A stretch of DNA of 64,000 nucleotides, from contig JAWZYV010013544.1 of NCBI GenBank assembly GCA_038373885.1, positions 62,001 through 126,000 of the forward strand, given 5' to 3'. Position numbers and translations under genes: made by a program. This document shows positions 44,540 through 56,089 of the stretch, piece by piece (the stretch's first letter is position 1; every line of letters begins with the position of its first letter). Source of the DNA: Cheiracanthium punctorium (taxonomy: Eukaryota; Arthropoda; Arachnida; Araneae; Cheiracanthiidae). Under the pieces are notes generated by a model, which was not told the DNA's origin, made no database searches, and saw only the letters and a list, made by a program, of their open reading frames with translations.

Positions 44540-44710
44540 AGACCTTTTTCAATGGTATGCGGCATCCCCCTGCAAGCGTGAAAAAGGCGTTCTTTTTCAT
44601 ACTTTTTTCAAGCTTTTATGGTCGAAATGGCAGCCCTTCGAAAACGGCGCCCCGATTCGATGCTTACCTGGCTTACCGTGTCGGACCGCCCCGGTTATAT
44701 GTGTGAGATT
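44540..44710. repeat. Dispersed repeat G, copy 2
   Basis: CCCCCTGCAAGCGTGAAAAAGGC, TTCATAC-TTTT, GGCAGCCCTTCGAAAACGGCGCC and CGATGCTTAC-TGGCTTACCGT align with 24790-24945 (CCCCCTGCAAACGTAAAAAAGGC onward). The frames open here are GC-rich but not conserved between the two copies. Confidence 0.5.
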
Positions 44711-44868
44711 TTGCTACAAGTCAACTGCTGGGACAAGTTAGGGTTACCAAAGAGTGTGATCTCTTTCTTATATCTACTGCATAGTTCTACTCTCTCCCAA
44801 AATTTTTCATTTGTTAAGAAAATAACACGCACTTTTAATGTTGCCAGCTGGTAGGAAGTCTACTCGGC

Positions 44869-45050
44869 ACAGCTGCCAACTACTACGAAATATAATTAAC
44901 CACATTTATTGAACAATAATTTTCTGCCCAATACATAGCAAAAGTTTTTGTACTACATGCGTGAACTAGTTACGATTTTGAAGAAATACTAAAAAATATA
45001 CTGTTTATAAATAGTGGTTGATTATATTCCTTAGTAGTTGGCATCTATAT
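44869..45050. mobile_element. ATAGCTGCCAAC-family MITE with long inverted ends
   Basis: AGCTGCCAACTACTACGAAATATAATTAACCAC (left) and GTGGTTGATTATATTCCTTAGTAGTTGGCATC (right) are about 33-nt inverted repeats, quoted here in part. A target duplication was not resolved. Confidence 0.6.
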
Positions 45051-45310
45051 CTCAGAATTCTCATGCTGCATTCAGAATATCTGATTTTTATGTTCTAAAT
45101 GCACACCTTCGATAATTTAGAATCAAAAACTCTCTAAATGACGAGGAGATAATAGTGAGATAAAAAAAAAATGCGGAAAATCCCTTAAAACTTCTGAAAC
45201 TTTCTAAAATCACTGAAAAGTCAGTTTTTTAAGGTCATTAAAGAAATAAAGGACATTCAATTTTTCCACCAAAAGCAGTAACTTAGTCACTGAATGTTGT
45301 CACCTGAACT

Positions 45311-45469
45311 TATAGCTGTAAACTTGCAAGATTTTTTCGGAAGATTATTTATTGCTATATTCTGTGCGGCGTTCGGCCATTCTTTAGATTTATTTTTAAT
45401 AACAAATTATATACAGGAAAATAGTGGTAAATAATCTTCCTAGAAAAACCGCACAAATTAGTAGCTATG
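45311..45469. mobile_element. MITE with inverted ATAGCT ends (159 bp)
   Basis: ATAGCTGTAAACTTGCAAG followed by TTCGGAAGATTATTTATTGCTAT is mirrored at the right by ATAGTGGTAAATAATCTTCC and TTAGTAGCTAT. The ends and the AAGATTATTT block link it to the 63273 family. Confidence 0.55.
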
Positions 45470-45475
45470 GAAAGT

Positions 45476-46445
45476 ATCTGTCCCAGGGAAATCAAAATTG
45501 GCATCAGTCATTCATCGGTTTGCCATTCGAGCCATGCTTACATCAGTCTTAACACAGATTAAAGGTGTCGATGTCTACAGCTTTTTTTTTTTTTTTTTTT
45601 TAATAAACGAACAAGGTCGATCCGCTCCGGTGATGCCATTCTACTGATATGAATTCTCCGTAAGTTTTCAAGAAAAAGAAAATGATCAGAAATACGTGAA
45701 ACGTTTTGCTTTCGACTTACTGACGCGTAAAGTTTCCAAAAGAGAAAAAAAGAAAAATATACATCCAGTGATAAAGGGATTAGTTAAAAAAGAAATCTGT
45801 AGCGTGTGAACGGAGTCTGTCTCTAATTTGTTTCACGGTTTCGTGTTTGTGGCTGCAAAATGTCATATATTTATTTATTTGTCTGGTGTTTTGTTTGAAA
45901 GTGATACGATGTAAATAAGGTCAGCTTTGTTTGTTTGTGTGTGGCTTGCGGATATATTATTCAATGCATAAAAGTGATTTTTTTTTATTCCGCAATACCA
46001 GTAAAATACGAACGGTATATTATTCTCCCGTGGAAAAATTATTTATGCCACTGCGGATTATCCGAGAAAATTTATTGACGAAACAGATCTAGTGAAAACA
46101 GTCGTGTATTGGATATTTGTGCATTATTTTCTCTTGATTATCCATATTCTATATAGCAGTATAAACTACATGTGTATTAGTCGGAAATATTTCGCAAAAG
46201 AGGAAAAATAGGAATTTTGCCATGGGTGCTAGTTGTAACGGGCAAGGGTCGGCTTTTACTCATTGTAAAAAATAAAGGGTGCATACCAGTGCAAACCCTT
46301 CACAAAATCTTTTCCGCCCATAGAAAATTTAAAAACAAAATTAAACATTTCTTTAAGAAAACAAAAATAATGTGCCTGGTTCAAAACCAAGTCGCATGCG
46401 CCGACTTAATCGTTCCGAATTTTCCGTGGTTTCCTCCGAGAACTT
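45476..46445. other. Unassigned stretch with poly(T)
   Basis: It has about 22 T at about 45580-45601. An ATG in good context (GCCATGGGTG, about 46220) opens only 17 codons, and a 76-codon frame at 46217-46447 has no signature. I do not call a gene. Confidence 0.3.
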
Positions 46446-46449
46446 AAAT

Positions 46450-46970
46450 ATGGGTTAGGACTTAGGACTCCTTTTAAAGACGCCTACGGTGGGCACCTCA
46501 GCCATCGGCCTAGATCCGACGTGCAGATAATTGGCCGTAATCCCATAACAACATTTACTTGAAGTCACTATAGTGAGCTGTTAAACAGTTAGCTTGTTAA
46601 CAGTAACATTTAATAAAAGCCGCCCGGATTGTGCAATAGCTAAAGATCCATTCTAACACACCACAGGCTCAGGTTCTATGGGTTAAGACCCCTACGGAGG
46701 GCACCTCAGCTATCGGCCTAGATCCCACGTGCAGATAATTGGCCGTAATCCCATAACAACATTTACTTGAAGTTAAAGTCACTGTGAGCTGTTAAACAGT
46801 TAGCTTGTTAACAGTAACATTTAATAAAAGCCGCCCGGATTGTGCAATGGCTAAAGATCCATTCTAATACACCACAGGCTCAGGTTCGATTCCCTACACA
46901 ATCTTGGGTGTCAGTTCTCCCAACCCATCATCATCATAGGAGGCAACACCTCTTTCCGACCGAAGCGTCG
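46450..46970 (+). repeat. Tandemly repeated tRNA-derived SINE (208-bp unit, two units)
   Basis: CCTACGG-GGGCACCTCAGC-ATCGGCCTAGATC starts at 46483 and 46691. Both units run through GTGCAGATAATTGGCCG, GAGCTGTTAAACAGTTAGC and GCCGCCCGGATTGTGCAAT-GCTAAAGATCC. The second ends in GGTTCGATTCCC, a good B-box, while the first has the decayed GGTTCTATGGG. They are more than 90 percent identical by eye. The tRNA-like head with downstream body (to about 46970) marks a SINE that has duplicated in tandem. Confidence 0.7.
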
Positions 46971-46990
46971 TCTGACAAAGAGGGCGTGGC

Positions 46991-47140
46991 CAGGGCCGGC
47001 CCAAGGGGGGTGCGAATGTAGGCGATCGCCTAAGGCCCCGCTCCTGGGACATTTTATTGCTATCTCATAAGACATGATAGAGAAGAGGCCCCGCTCTTGC
47101 GCTTCGCCTGGGACCCCGCACGCCCCTCGGGCCGTCTCTG
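46991..47140. mobile_element. hAT-like MITE with CAGGGCCGGCCC end (150 bp)
   Basis: The ends CAGGGCCGGCCCAAGG and CTCGGGCCGTCTCTG are inverted repeats. The flanks GCGTGGC (46984-46990) and GCATGGC (47141-47147) differ at one of seven bases. CAGGG-CGGC ends are common to hAT MITEs. Frames across it are compositional. Confidence 0.65.
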
Positions 47141-47539
47141 GCATGGCTGTCTTGCTCCAAAATAACCACAATATGATGATCACACTACATGACTCTTCGA
47201 ATGCAAAAGGGTATGACCAAAATGTCAGCACCGCAGCTTGCTTCTCTCGTCAGCCACGATTTATTCAGACTTACCTGTGATTAAATGAAGGACAATTTGG
47301 GTCACGCCCCGAAACACTAGTACTCTCTGTTCTCTGATTAAGGAAGGACAATGAAGATCTGCGAACATCGGTCATTAAATAGTCGCGAATCCTACAAGAA
47401 ATATTAAAAAAGTGGAGCTTTGTGCTACAGCACAGTTACGAACTCTGCTGATTTTATCAAAATATTTTTTAACCTGTGGAGTACTTTGGCACTTTAAAGG
47501 TTGCTTAAATTTTTAATTTAAAATAAAAGTGTTTAAAAA

Positions 47540-47600
47540 TTGTGGTGGAAATTATTCCAATAAAATTGGAAGAGTTGGCAGTTATGTAACAGTGGTAGAA
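47540..47600. mobile_element. Half of an ATAGCTGCCAAC-family MITE
   Basis: TTGTGGTGGAAATTATTCC and TTGGAAGAGTTGGCAGTTATG match the right end of 63273-63434. The left half is not recognisable. Confidence 0.5.
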
Positions 47601-48140
47601 TGCTATCGACAGCAAACGAAATGTTTACCTGCATTCCGGTATTTTATTAGCGTCTGCATTGCCAACGTTAAGCGATAAAATAATATTTTAACTGTGTAAA
47701 ATTTATATTTCCAAGTAAAGTTTTATGTACTTTTTATCAAGCAGGTATAAAAAGGAAATATTGTTAAATTCTTCAAGTATGAAACAATACCATCTGGCAA
47801 TACGAGAAATAAAAATCTACACAGTTTTGAAGAACTTTTACCTTTCTGGATTTGTCCTTAAGAAAAACAAACTTTCTCAATGATCACTTTGCGAACTCAA
47901 TAGGGCCACATTTTTGCAAATCCACAACAGTGCAATTTATGTTTCCGCAAAATTTTAGCATAAACTGGTGGGATAAATTACAAATGTGACTTTAAAATCG
48001 AGTTGTACGAAAAGTCAGTTCGTTTTTAAGAACATGAGGAGCCCATATGTCGAACTTTGAGGCGTTATGATCATGAATAGTTGAATTCGATAAATTAAAT
48101 CTTTTAGCGAACTCATGAGTTGTTATTCGCCATCAGTGAA

Positions 48141-48508
48141 CCCTATCAGGCGCAACCCTTTCTCAATGCTGAAAAAAGGGCAGCCGTTGCCATCGCTCGA
48201 CTTAACTACCAGCAAGATGGCGGACGATCGAAGCGTTCATCTGGGGCCACAGATCTAGAGACCCTTTTTTGACGCAGCTGGCTGTGCGGCACAACCAGTT
48301 CCTGCGTAAAAAAAAAGTCTCTAGATCTGTGGCACGCGATGAACGTTTCGATCGTCCGCCATCTTGCTGGTAGTTAAGTCGAACGATGGCAACGGCTGCC
48401 CTTTTTTCAACACTTCGCAATCTATCCAGCTGTTCTCGCATTCTTCCATTTTTCAGCAGACGTCAGTGCTGTTAAAAATAATCGTGACAATTTTTTTCCG
48501 GGAATTGA
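48141..48508. mobile_element. piggyBac-like fold-back element, copy 2 (reverse orientation, truncated)
   Basis: It starts CCCTATCAGGCGCAACCC after TGAA (a decayed TTAA). Arms of about 95 nt (48169-48262 and 48317-48411) are close to perfect complements with a loop of about 54 nt. The outer flank matches 19130-19240 in reverse complement. The far terminus is missing. Confidence 0.7.
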
Positions 48509-49359
48509 CCTCAGTGTTTTCACTAGAGCGCGAGAAAGCGAGAATCTCGCATTCTTTTTCTTTTTCTCGCATTAAAAAATTATTGCTGCGAGAAATTCGC
48601 GCACCCTACAAAACGGTTTCTCAAAGAAAAAAAATAATAAAGAACACTGAGTGCAAAAGTGGATTCTCAAGAACTAAAGTCTATGAAAGAAAAAAAAAAA
48701 AAGAAGGGGTCTGGGGGTTCCTGGGAACATTCTGAACCTGGGGGATCTTAAACTGGGCTATTTTTATTGCATGTACAGCTGCGTAAAAAAAAAGTCCCAC
48801 TTGTACATTTTTCGGCCGTCGTTCGTCGCACAGCAAAGTTACAGATACCAATCGTTTACGATTGATGCACACTTTAATTTGCTATGCATAAAAATTGCAC
48901 AAGGGGCCATCTACATATTAAAATTCGCACCAACTTTTTCTTTTCTCAATAGCAACCCCTAGATTTCACTTCATATTTCAAAAATTTAGCTCATTTTAAC
49001 CCCGGACACCCATTTTCAATAAATTTGGGCAGAAAATGAGTGAGTTATGAGCACCCAAAATCTCCCTCCCCCAATGTTAAAATATTTTTTCATACTTCAA
49101 TTCATATCTCATATAATATTGGTAGTAAGAAGCTGATTTTTATTCGTACTTCTAGAACTAAACTACCCAAACATAATTTAATGTTATTATGATTTTTAAT
49201 AAATTATTAATATGAATTATGAATTATTAAATTAATATTCAAAAAAATTATGAATAGCGACCTAGCCAAATTTCGATGGAAATAGATGCAAAAATTAATA
49301 TTACATGGCTGTGCAAAATTTCAAATTTTTACGTTCAGTAGTTTAATTTATATTAAACT
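48509..49359. other. Unassigned stretch
   Basis: Poly(A) interruptions and Lys-rich chance frames (48364-48735). I see nothing I can support as a gene. Confidence 0.3.
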
Positions 49360-50545
49360 AGCTGCGTGCCCGTTCTTCGCACGGTAGGAAACGAAAAATT
49401 TCCTCACATGTGTAATTCGAATTAATTCCAGTGATGTGGAATCTAGAAAAAGCAAAATTATTTCACTCTTGACTTAAAATTTGTGTCATATATGTAATAA
49501 CCTGAGATCATTTCAATATAATGACACAAAAAAAAAAAAAAAACTATGTCAGCATCATTCGGTATGAAAAAAGTGAAAATGGACCGTTTGCAGTGAACTT
49601 CTCACTTTCAAAATGTCTTATTTCCTCAGACATGCTGTCTTTTAGGTTCACGTTTTAGCGTTAAATACCTCAGACACTACATGAAATGGACATTTTTTTT
49701 ATTTTAAAAATACGTCACCCTCTCTTGCAACCCTTTACAAAAAGAAAAGAGATAAGAGATAAGACTGCGCTATTTATAAAGGCTTTAAAATTTTCTAGAT
49801 TATGCAGTTTAATTTTTCTTCTCACAAATAAATCCAGTATTTATTAAAGGAAATCGAGCCAAGCAAAGAAATCGTCTGCTCGCGGGACCCGTTTTTATTT
49901 ATTTTTTTCAACTGGCAATTTTAATCATTGTTACTGTATCCATGACAACCAAACCGCAAGATATCAAACCGAAATTGATAAGCAGGTGCTACGGAAATGA
50001 AAATCCTTCTTTACTTAAAAATTCGTAAAAATTCTCCTAATTTATATTTTTCCTCCGTTCTTCTTTTAAAAGTGGGTTAATTGTGTGCTCCGTCTTTTGC
50101 CGAAATATAAAAAAGTTATGACAGATAGAATTCAAGATGCAGCAGTTTTAAAAATATTTTACGAAAGTCAGCGTCAAATTTAATTTTATTTGAAAAAATC
50201 CCAAAAATTTGCAAATTATGTTACACAGTCCGAACAAACAGTTTTTAAAAGAAAATTTACTCCTCTATACGAAGATGTAACTATCGTTTTCTTGCGAGTG
50301 CAATTACCGGCGTTATTATGTATTACGCAAGAAAAATCGCTAAAAATCGGACAAAACATAAAATAAAACATTTTCTAAGTCGAATTTCGAAAAAATCGCT
50401 TCGAGGTGTGTCGAGACCCGTCTTGGAGAATTTCCGTACAAAATTTGGTAGGTCTACGATCACCCGTTTCGGAGCTACGCGAGACACAGACAGACAGACA
50501 AACGGACAGTTTACACTCTGTTTTATTTAGATAGATAAAATGTGT
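49360..50545 (+). repeat. Interspersed retroelement-like repeat with GACAGACAGACA tail
   Basis: The head, TAGCTGCGTGCCCGTTCTTCGCACGG, and the tail, a CGTTTCGGAGCTACGCGAGACA followed by CAGACAGACAGACAAACGGACAG and TTTATTTAGATAGAT, are the two recognisable ends (each quoted in part). This pattern of a GC-rich CG-repeating head and GACAGA tail is familiar from widespread metazoan interspersed repeats. I cannot assign the family from memory with certainty (Penelope-like and LINE-derived are both possible). There is no intact frame. Confidence 0.45.
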
Positions 50546-50784
50546 TATTTTCATTAGTTAAGGGACCATATATAAATTTATTAAGTGAAAATTTTTTGAA
50601 AATTACATAAAATAAATGTAAATTAGATTTATTTTGTGCAAGAACACAGTAAAAGATACCAGTATTAAAAATATCAAATTTTGAAGATTACAGTTTGATG
50701 GGGATTCTATAAAGCGTGTGTTGTTGCGTCCGCTACCATATTCCCCCAAATAAAATATTTTCAAGCTATAGACGGGGGCAAGCG

Positions 50785-50809
50785 GGAACACTGCGCGTTA
50801 AAGGGTTAA
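50785..50809 (-). mobile_element. Isolated piggyBac-like terminus
   Basis: Read on the minus strand, TTAACCCTTTAACGCGCAGTG is the same end as in 19003-19481 and 51147-51400. No partner end was found to the left. Confidence 0.5.
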
Positions 50810-51146
50810 TACCTTTATTGTGTTGTCATGAGCTTCAATTGGCCTTCCTGAACGTGGCGGGTCTTCAACATCGATATTGCCGGTATAAAATTTGGAAAAC
50901 AAGTTTTGGCACTAGCGTTCTCTGAATACACCTTCTTCATACACATCGGACAATTTTTTTTCTTTCTTAAACAGTATTTTTACCTTTTCGATAGAGAAAA
51001 AGCAAAATATGGCGAAAATGCCGATTTTCAGTTTCTTTAATGAAAGTCTACCCACCAAAAACTACTGCTTAGAATCAAACCAATATTTTGCGCAAGCAAT
51101 CTTGCCGTGTAAAGCTGTCAAAATATATGATCATTGTGCGACTTAA

Positions 51147-51400
51147 CTCTAACGCGCGGTGTCCTCGCCGTGAGGACACCAAGCCCTTGACGTTTTGACT
51201 GTTGCCAGTCACGAATAATAGATTTGATTTCTATAAAAATAGTTGCGGATGACAGAGCTCCACGAGAATCCTTTAATTTTTAAGCACGTCATTTCCCGTA
51301 TTCGCTCGACTTAACTATCAGCAATCTTGCTGCAGTTAAGTCGAGCGATGGCAACGGCTGCCCTTTTTTCAGTATTGGGAAAGGGTTGCGCCTCAAAGGG
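51147..51400. mobile_element. piggyBac-like MITE, copy 3 (short)
   Basis: TTAA flanks at 51143-51146 and 51401-51404. The ends are CTCTAACGCGCGG and GCGCCTCAAAGGG. Its fold-back core is reduced to GCTCGACTTAACTATCAGCA/TGCAGTTAAGTCGAGC (about 51304-51345). GTCCTCGCCGTGAGGAC near the left end is a perfect palindrome. Confidence 0.7.
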
Positions 51401-51404
51401 TTAA

Positions 51405-51899
51405 CTCTTTAACACGCGGTGTCCTCGCCGTGAGGATACAACTTTGACATTCTGACTGTTCTGATTCACGAAGCCTAAATATGATTTCAATAAAATACTT
51501 AAGGAGGGCATAATTACGCGATATTTTTTTTTTTCTTTGAGCATATAATTTCCCGTAAAAATAATCAGTTATTTGTGAAATTGATGCCAGAACAGCATTT
51601 GCTGAGAACTGGAGAATATGAGGAAAATATACATCGGCATAGAAAAAACACAAAATAGATTACTCAATGCCGAAAAAGTGCAGCCGTTTTCATCGCTCGA
51701 TTTAACTACCAGCAATAGGGCGCCCATCGCGTGCGGCAGAGCTGGCTGTGCGTCGCACAGCCAGCTGTGTCAAAAATGTTCATATGCTCTGTGGCACGCG
51801 ATGGACGATTCGATCGACTGCCATGCCACTGGTAGTTAAATCGAGCGATGGAAACGGCTGCACTTTTTCGGTATAGGGAAACGGTCGGGCCATAAAGGT
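51405..51899. mobile_element. piggyBac-like MITE, copy 4, abutting copy 3
   Basis: It shares the TTAA at 51401-51404 with copy 3 and ends before TTAA 51900-51903. Arms at 51669-51713 and 51828-51872 are inverted repeats, and GCTGGCTGTGCG/CGCACAGCCAGC forms an inner stem. It is older than copies 1 and 2, with more arm mismatches. Confidence 0.7.
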
Positions 51900-51903
51900 T
51901 TAA

Positions 51904-53380
51904 GTGTGAAGTTAGCTGTAGAAAAATATAGTTATTTCTACACACACCTTTAAAATCGCAAAAACTGCATCGCGACACATAGGGGAAATAGAGAAAAAAT
52001 TACCCGAGTGTTGATGAAATGCCGATGTTGTAGTTTTACAGGAATATTAAAAATAACCTAGCACAAATCAATTTAAAATTAGAACAAATTATTAAAAATG
52101 AATGGGAGGATGTAACATGCAATGTAAAGAGAAAAACTATCTGAAAGCTTATGAAATATTAAGATATTGGGGATTTTGCATCTCCATTAAAATAAATTAT
52201 TCTCATTTCTGACTAACAGCCAATATTTATTTATAAAGGAGAAACCAATGTTCAGGGGGAAACATTGCCTTGTAAAATAATTGAAGATGATTGCTAACCT
52301 TTAGATGTATTGCTGTATTAAAGGCAAATTGTTTTCTCCAAGAAATTAAAATGAAGTATTTTTTTCAAAAAAATGCTTTTATATAGAATCAATAAAATCT
52401 TTCTTAAACCAGAAATTAAAAAATAAAGTCTGTGCATAGCCTAACAAATATATCAAGTGATTTTTAAAATAGTGTGAGTGCTTTTCTTCTGACAGAGAAA
52501 AAACAACCTACTAATTTAAATTGCATGTAGGGAATGAAAATGAGTAACGTTTTAGAGAAATACTCAGAATATTTTTATTACCAGAAATTTAAACAAGATG
52601 CTTTACATCGAAATTTAATTTTTTTATTTGACCGCGCTGAGGTGTAGCCCAGTAGTAAGCTAGATTTCACACATTGTTCTTTTCAGCAAGACTGAACAAT
52701 CAAAGCGAAACTTACATTTGAAGGTGATTTGCGGAGATGGGCATTTGATTGTTTTCTTACGCGTTGTGTCTTTTGAGATCTGTTTATTTCAAATTTCAGT
52801 TTTTCTATTTCTTTTAAGGGAAAAAAGGACGCATAATTTTCCCAAGTTGTTTTTAGAAGTGCAAAATAAAGATATAGCATAGCTGAAACGCCTCTATTGT
52901 GACTATTGCAGCTATTTTAATAAGTACATTCCAGGACTTGACCATCCGCAAAAGGTTGGAAGGTTGGCTGTCCAGAAACAAAACACGAACAGTCGGTAGC
53001 ATGTACATAGTATAATTAACCACTTTTCTTAAACAGTAAATTTTAATATGGAAAATAGTACATTATCATCTGCTCATTGTCATGTGATTAAAGCTTTTCA
53101 GCATTGCAGACAGTACATCATACTACTCTCGTAACCCATTTTACTTGCTCTAAACATAATTCTCTCAGGCGCGTCAACTGCGCCGTACCATTGAATACGT
53201 TTTTCGAACTCGCCTTCGTATAAACTTGGAAAGTGTTTCGTCTTCATTTTATGTGCCTGTCCATTATTTAACCTTCGTTAATACATTATAAAAAATAACC
53301 GTGTATTTATTGGAAACTTTTCTTATACCTGCAAATTTTTACATTTTTTAAAGGTTTTTCATCGCTATTTCCGTTTTCGC
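51904..53380. other. Unassigned AT-rich stretch
   Basis: I see no supported feature. The minus frame at 52683-52880 has no signature. ATAGTATAATTAACCACTT (about 53008) resembles an isolated MITE end. Confidence 0.3.
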
Positions 53381-53387
53381 ACCTAGC

Positions 53388-54249
53388 CAGCAACTTCTAG
53401 ATATAGGCCTTACAACTACAGCTTTGTCGTCATCACAGAATCTTCTTAGTTGACGTCATCACAGTTTTAAATAAAATGTAAAACTATTTCAAATTTCAGG
53501 TGAATGCAACAAATATTTGAAAATGTCTTAGATAAGATAAAAATAAAAATACCTTTCTGATACAAAATTATTCATTCCGATCTATTTACTTATCATATAA
53601 TCTAATTCGTAACGGTTAAAAACTGCCATTTTTTATTTCAAATCATTAAAATAGTGTTCTTCATGAGTAAATTCACCAGAAACATTTTATAGTTTTATTT
53701 TATCAAAATAAAACTTTTAAGCGTACGCCAAACGATGACGTCAGAGCTTGGTGACGTAGGAGTTGTATTCATTCATTATGATCTACTTCTGTATCATGTT
53801 ATACAATTAGTGATGGTTAAAAATTGTCATTTGTCGCTAAATTAAATTTTCTATCTTAAATCATTAAAAAGTTGTATAAGTTTTTTCAGTGAAAAAATTC
53901 ATCAGAAATTTTAAATAGTTTGAATTTTAGAAGATAAAATTGTGATGATGTCAGAGCTGTAGTTGTAAGCAGTAGCGGATCCAGGGGAGGGACTAGGGGG
54001 CTTCAGCTCCTCCAAAAAAATCTTGCTAAAGGGTAACATTCTGCTTCATATACACTCTAAATAGCTAAAATGATCATATTTTATTACTTAGACCTTCCCA
54101 AAAGCATGCATATTTGTTTAGATTAACATTTTGGTTTATAGTACATTTTAATGGGGTGAAATAAGCCTTTTTAAAAAATTTAGCCCCTCCCAAAAAAAAT
54201 TTCTGGATCCGCCATTGGTTGTACGGCCTTCTATATCTAAAAGGTGTTA
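53388..54249. mobile_element. Composite 7-bp-TSD MITE (copy 9): partial duplication plus nested hAT MITE
   Basis: The outer flanks are an exact 7-bp duplication, ACCTAGC (53381-53387 and 54250-54256). Inside, a nearly full copy (to about 53766, AGGAGTTGTA) is followed directly by a second right half (from about 53770, ATTCATTATGATCTACTTC). That half is in turn broken by a 248-bp hAT MITE at 53970-54217. One target duplication around both parts means the dimer arose after or during a single insertion. Confidence 0.82.
53970..54217. mobile_element. hAT-like MITE with GCGGATCCAG ends, nested (248 bp)
   Basis: The ends CAGTAGCGGATCCAG and CTGGATCCGCCATTG are inverted repeats. The flanks GTTGTAAG (53962-53969) and GTTGTACG (54218-54225) match at 7 of 8 bases. 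It is the same family as 33602-33757. Confidence 0.85.
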
Positions 54250-54256
54250 ACCTAGC

Positions 54257-55220
54257 CTGTCTTTCTCGTCAGCTACGAAATGTCAGCTGCTGTCTGATAT
54301 GGAATTTCTTGGACTTTACAAGAATAAAGTTCTGTAAATATATGAAAGCAGTGCTGGCGTCCCATTTCCCAACACATTTTCTGATTATTATTATTTTTTT
54401 AAATATATGTACCGACCGGAACAAAAATCATACCTGTTACGGATACATATGTATTCTGCTAGCCTACTTAAAACTGGGCCTTAATGAGATCACATAAAGG
54501 CACCACAGCGCATTACAATTTAAACTAGTAACTGTTTAGCCTGCCTTTTGTAGGCATTATTTTATCTCAAACTGCAGGAAATATTTTTATGAATGAATAT
54601 GCTTGTGAAATATCTCCTAAAATAATTCACAGACCGGTTTGGTATTTAGTATAAATATGGAGACTAACGTAGAGGAAAACCTCGTCTAAGTTAAAAATTT
54701 AGAAATCCACTTGCTCCATTTTTTTCAGCGATATTATGCAACTCTCGATGTTCCAAAAAGTAACTCCAGCACTGTTAAAATACAAAAAATCTATGATTTC
54801 CTTCCTTCTTTTTTCCCCTCAACCGGATAATTTGGCTTTCGACAAATATTTAAAACTGCAATATTGATATTTATTAATTTAATTATAATAAGTTATAATA
54901 AGCGATTAATTAAAATTAATTAAGTTAAATCTGTATTGCAAGTATTTGTGCAACTTCCTAACTGGGAACTGTACTGCCCTCCCGGGACGGGCATTCCTTG
55001 GGAAAGGGGGGAGATGCTATGAATTTCGGGTTGATGTGTCCCTCAAGGGTTAAATATAGGCTTAAATTTTTATTTTATGCAAATAAATAAAATTTACATT
55101 TTGTTGCATGAATATCCCTTCACTAAAACGCGAAATAAGAAGTTCTGGATGTCCCTGTTGCTTAACATAGGGTTTTCTCGAAGTCCAGCAAAATACTCCC
55201 ACTTATTTTTGGCGCCAAAT
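54257..55220. other. Unassigned stretch
   Basis: Short chance frames only. A GGGTTAA motif near 55046 resembles a piggyBac end, without a partner. Confidence 0.3.
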
Positions 55221-55224
55221 TTGG

Positions 55225-55660
55225 CGATATTTCGCCAAAATGTCGGTACGTTTGGTGACATTTAGAACATTTGGCCCGATTTTACTAATGGACCTGTAAT
55301 GCAATCAAGGTTCACGATTGATTGGGATCTTTCTGGAGACAGTCTCGAGAGATGGTTAGAAATTTCAGACTATATAAGGAGGGACAGATCACGCCCAGGA
55401 GCTTAGTTAGTGAGCTATCGCCGCGAGACGAAAAACATTAGCTCTGCTGAGAAATTGTGCTTCGTCGTATTACGTGCGTTTGTAAGTGATCGTTCGCTTT
55501 TATTCTGAAGCTTATTTTAGAAAGCTGTTTGTGAATTCTTCATTGCTGGATCCTGAGACACTGTAGTTAGTTTTCTTCGAAAAATTTCTCTGAATTCTTA
55601 CAGCCTGTGAAAGAATTTTATTGCATGCGAGGAACCCAAAAACTAAGCACAGTTTTCTGT
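55225..55660 (+). promoter_or_regulatory. Possible solo LTR: TATA box and initiator-like start
   Basis: GACTATATAAGGAGGG (TATATAAG at about 55371-55378) is a strong TATA box. About 25-35 bp later comes AGCTTAGTTAGTGAGC, followed by a GC-richer leader (CGCCGCGAGACGAAAAAC, TCGTCGTATTACGTGCG). A TATA box, initiator and short GC-rich R/U5-like leader in AT-rich DNA are typical of an arthropod LTR. I cannot define TG...CA ends, a primer-binding site or flanking duplications, and no internal region is present. A host promoter is possible. Confidence 0.35.
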
Positions 55661-56089
55661 TACAATACATACAGGTGAAAGTAATAATAGTGTGTAAGAA
55701 AATCACTTGATTTCTGCAAAGTCATAAAATTTTACAAAAATAAATTTTGTAGCAGTAAATTCAACTATTTATATTTAAAATTGCGCTCATTTACAATTGT
55801 AAATAAATGCTACATCGGCCAAGTTTATGATATTCTTTAAAACATTACAATCTTATGTGTCAAAAATCTTTACTACGTACGAAAATAATTAATCTTTATC
55901 TATTCCAAATTAAGGGCTTTAAGATAAAGTTACCCCCCCCCAAAAAAAAAAGTAATATTTAAAGAACATTTTGATCATAACGTTTGTAGAACGGCATGAA
56001 TTCGCACCACAAAAAATTAAATACAGAAAATAAAAACGAGCTAGTTCACTCTTATGCGTTTTAATTCACATTTAACTTTTAAATAATAT

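Noticed and set aside
46217..46447. ATG in good context and 76-codon frame as a first exon
   Set aside because: The ATG at about 46221 opens only 17 codons in its own frame, the longer frame has no signature, and no clear donor follows.
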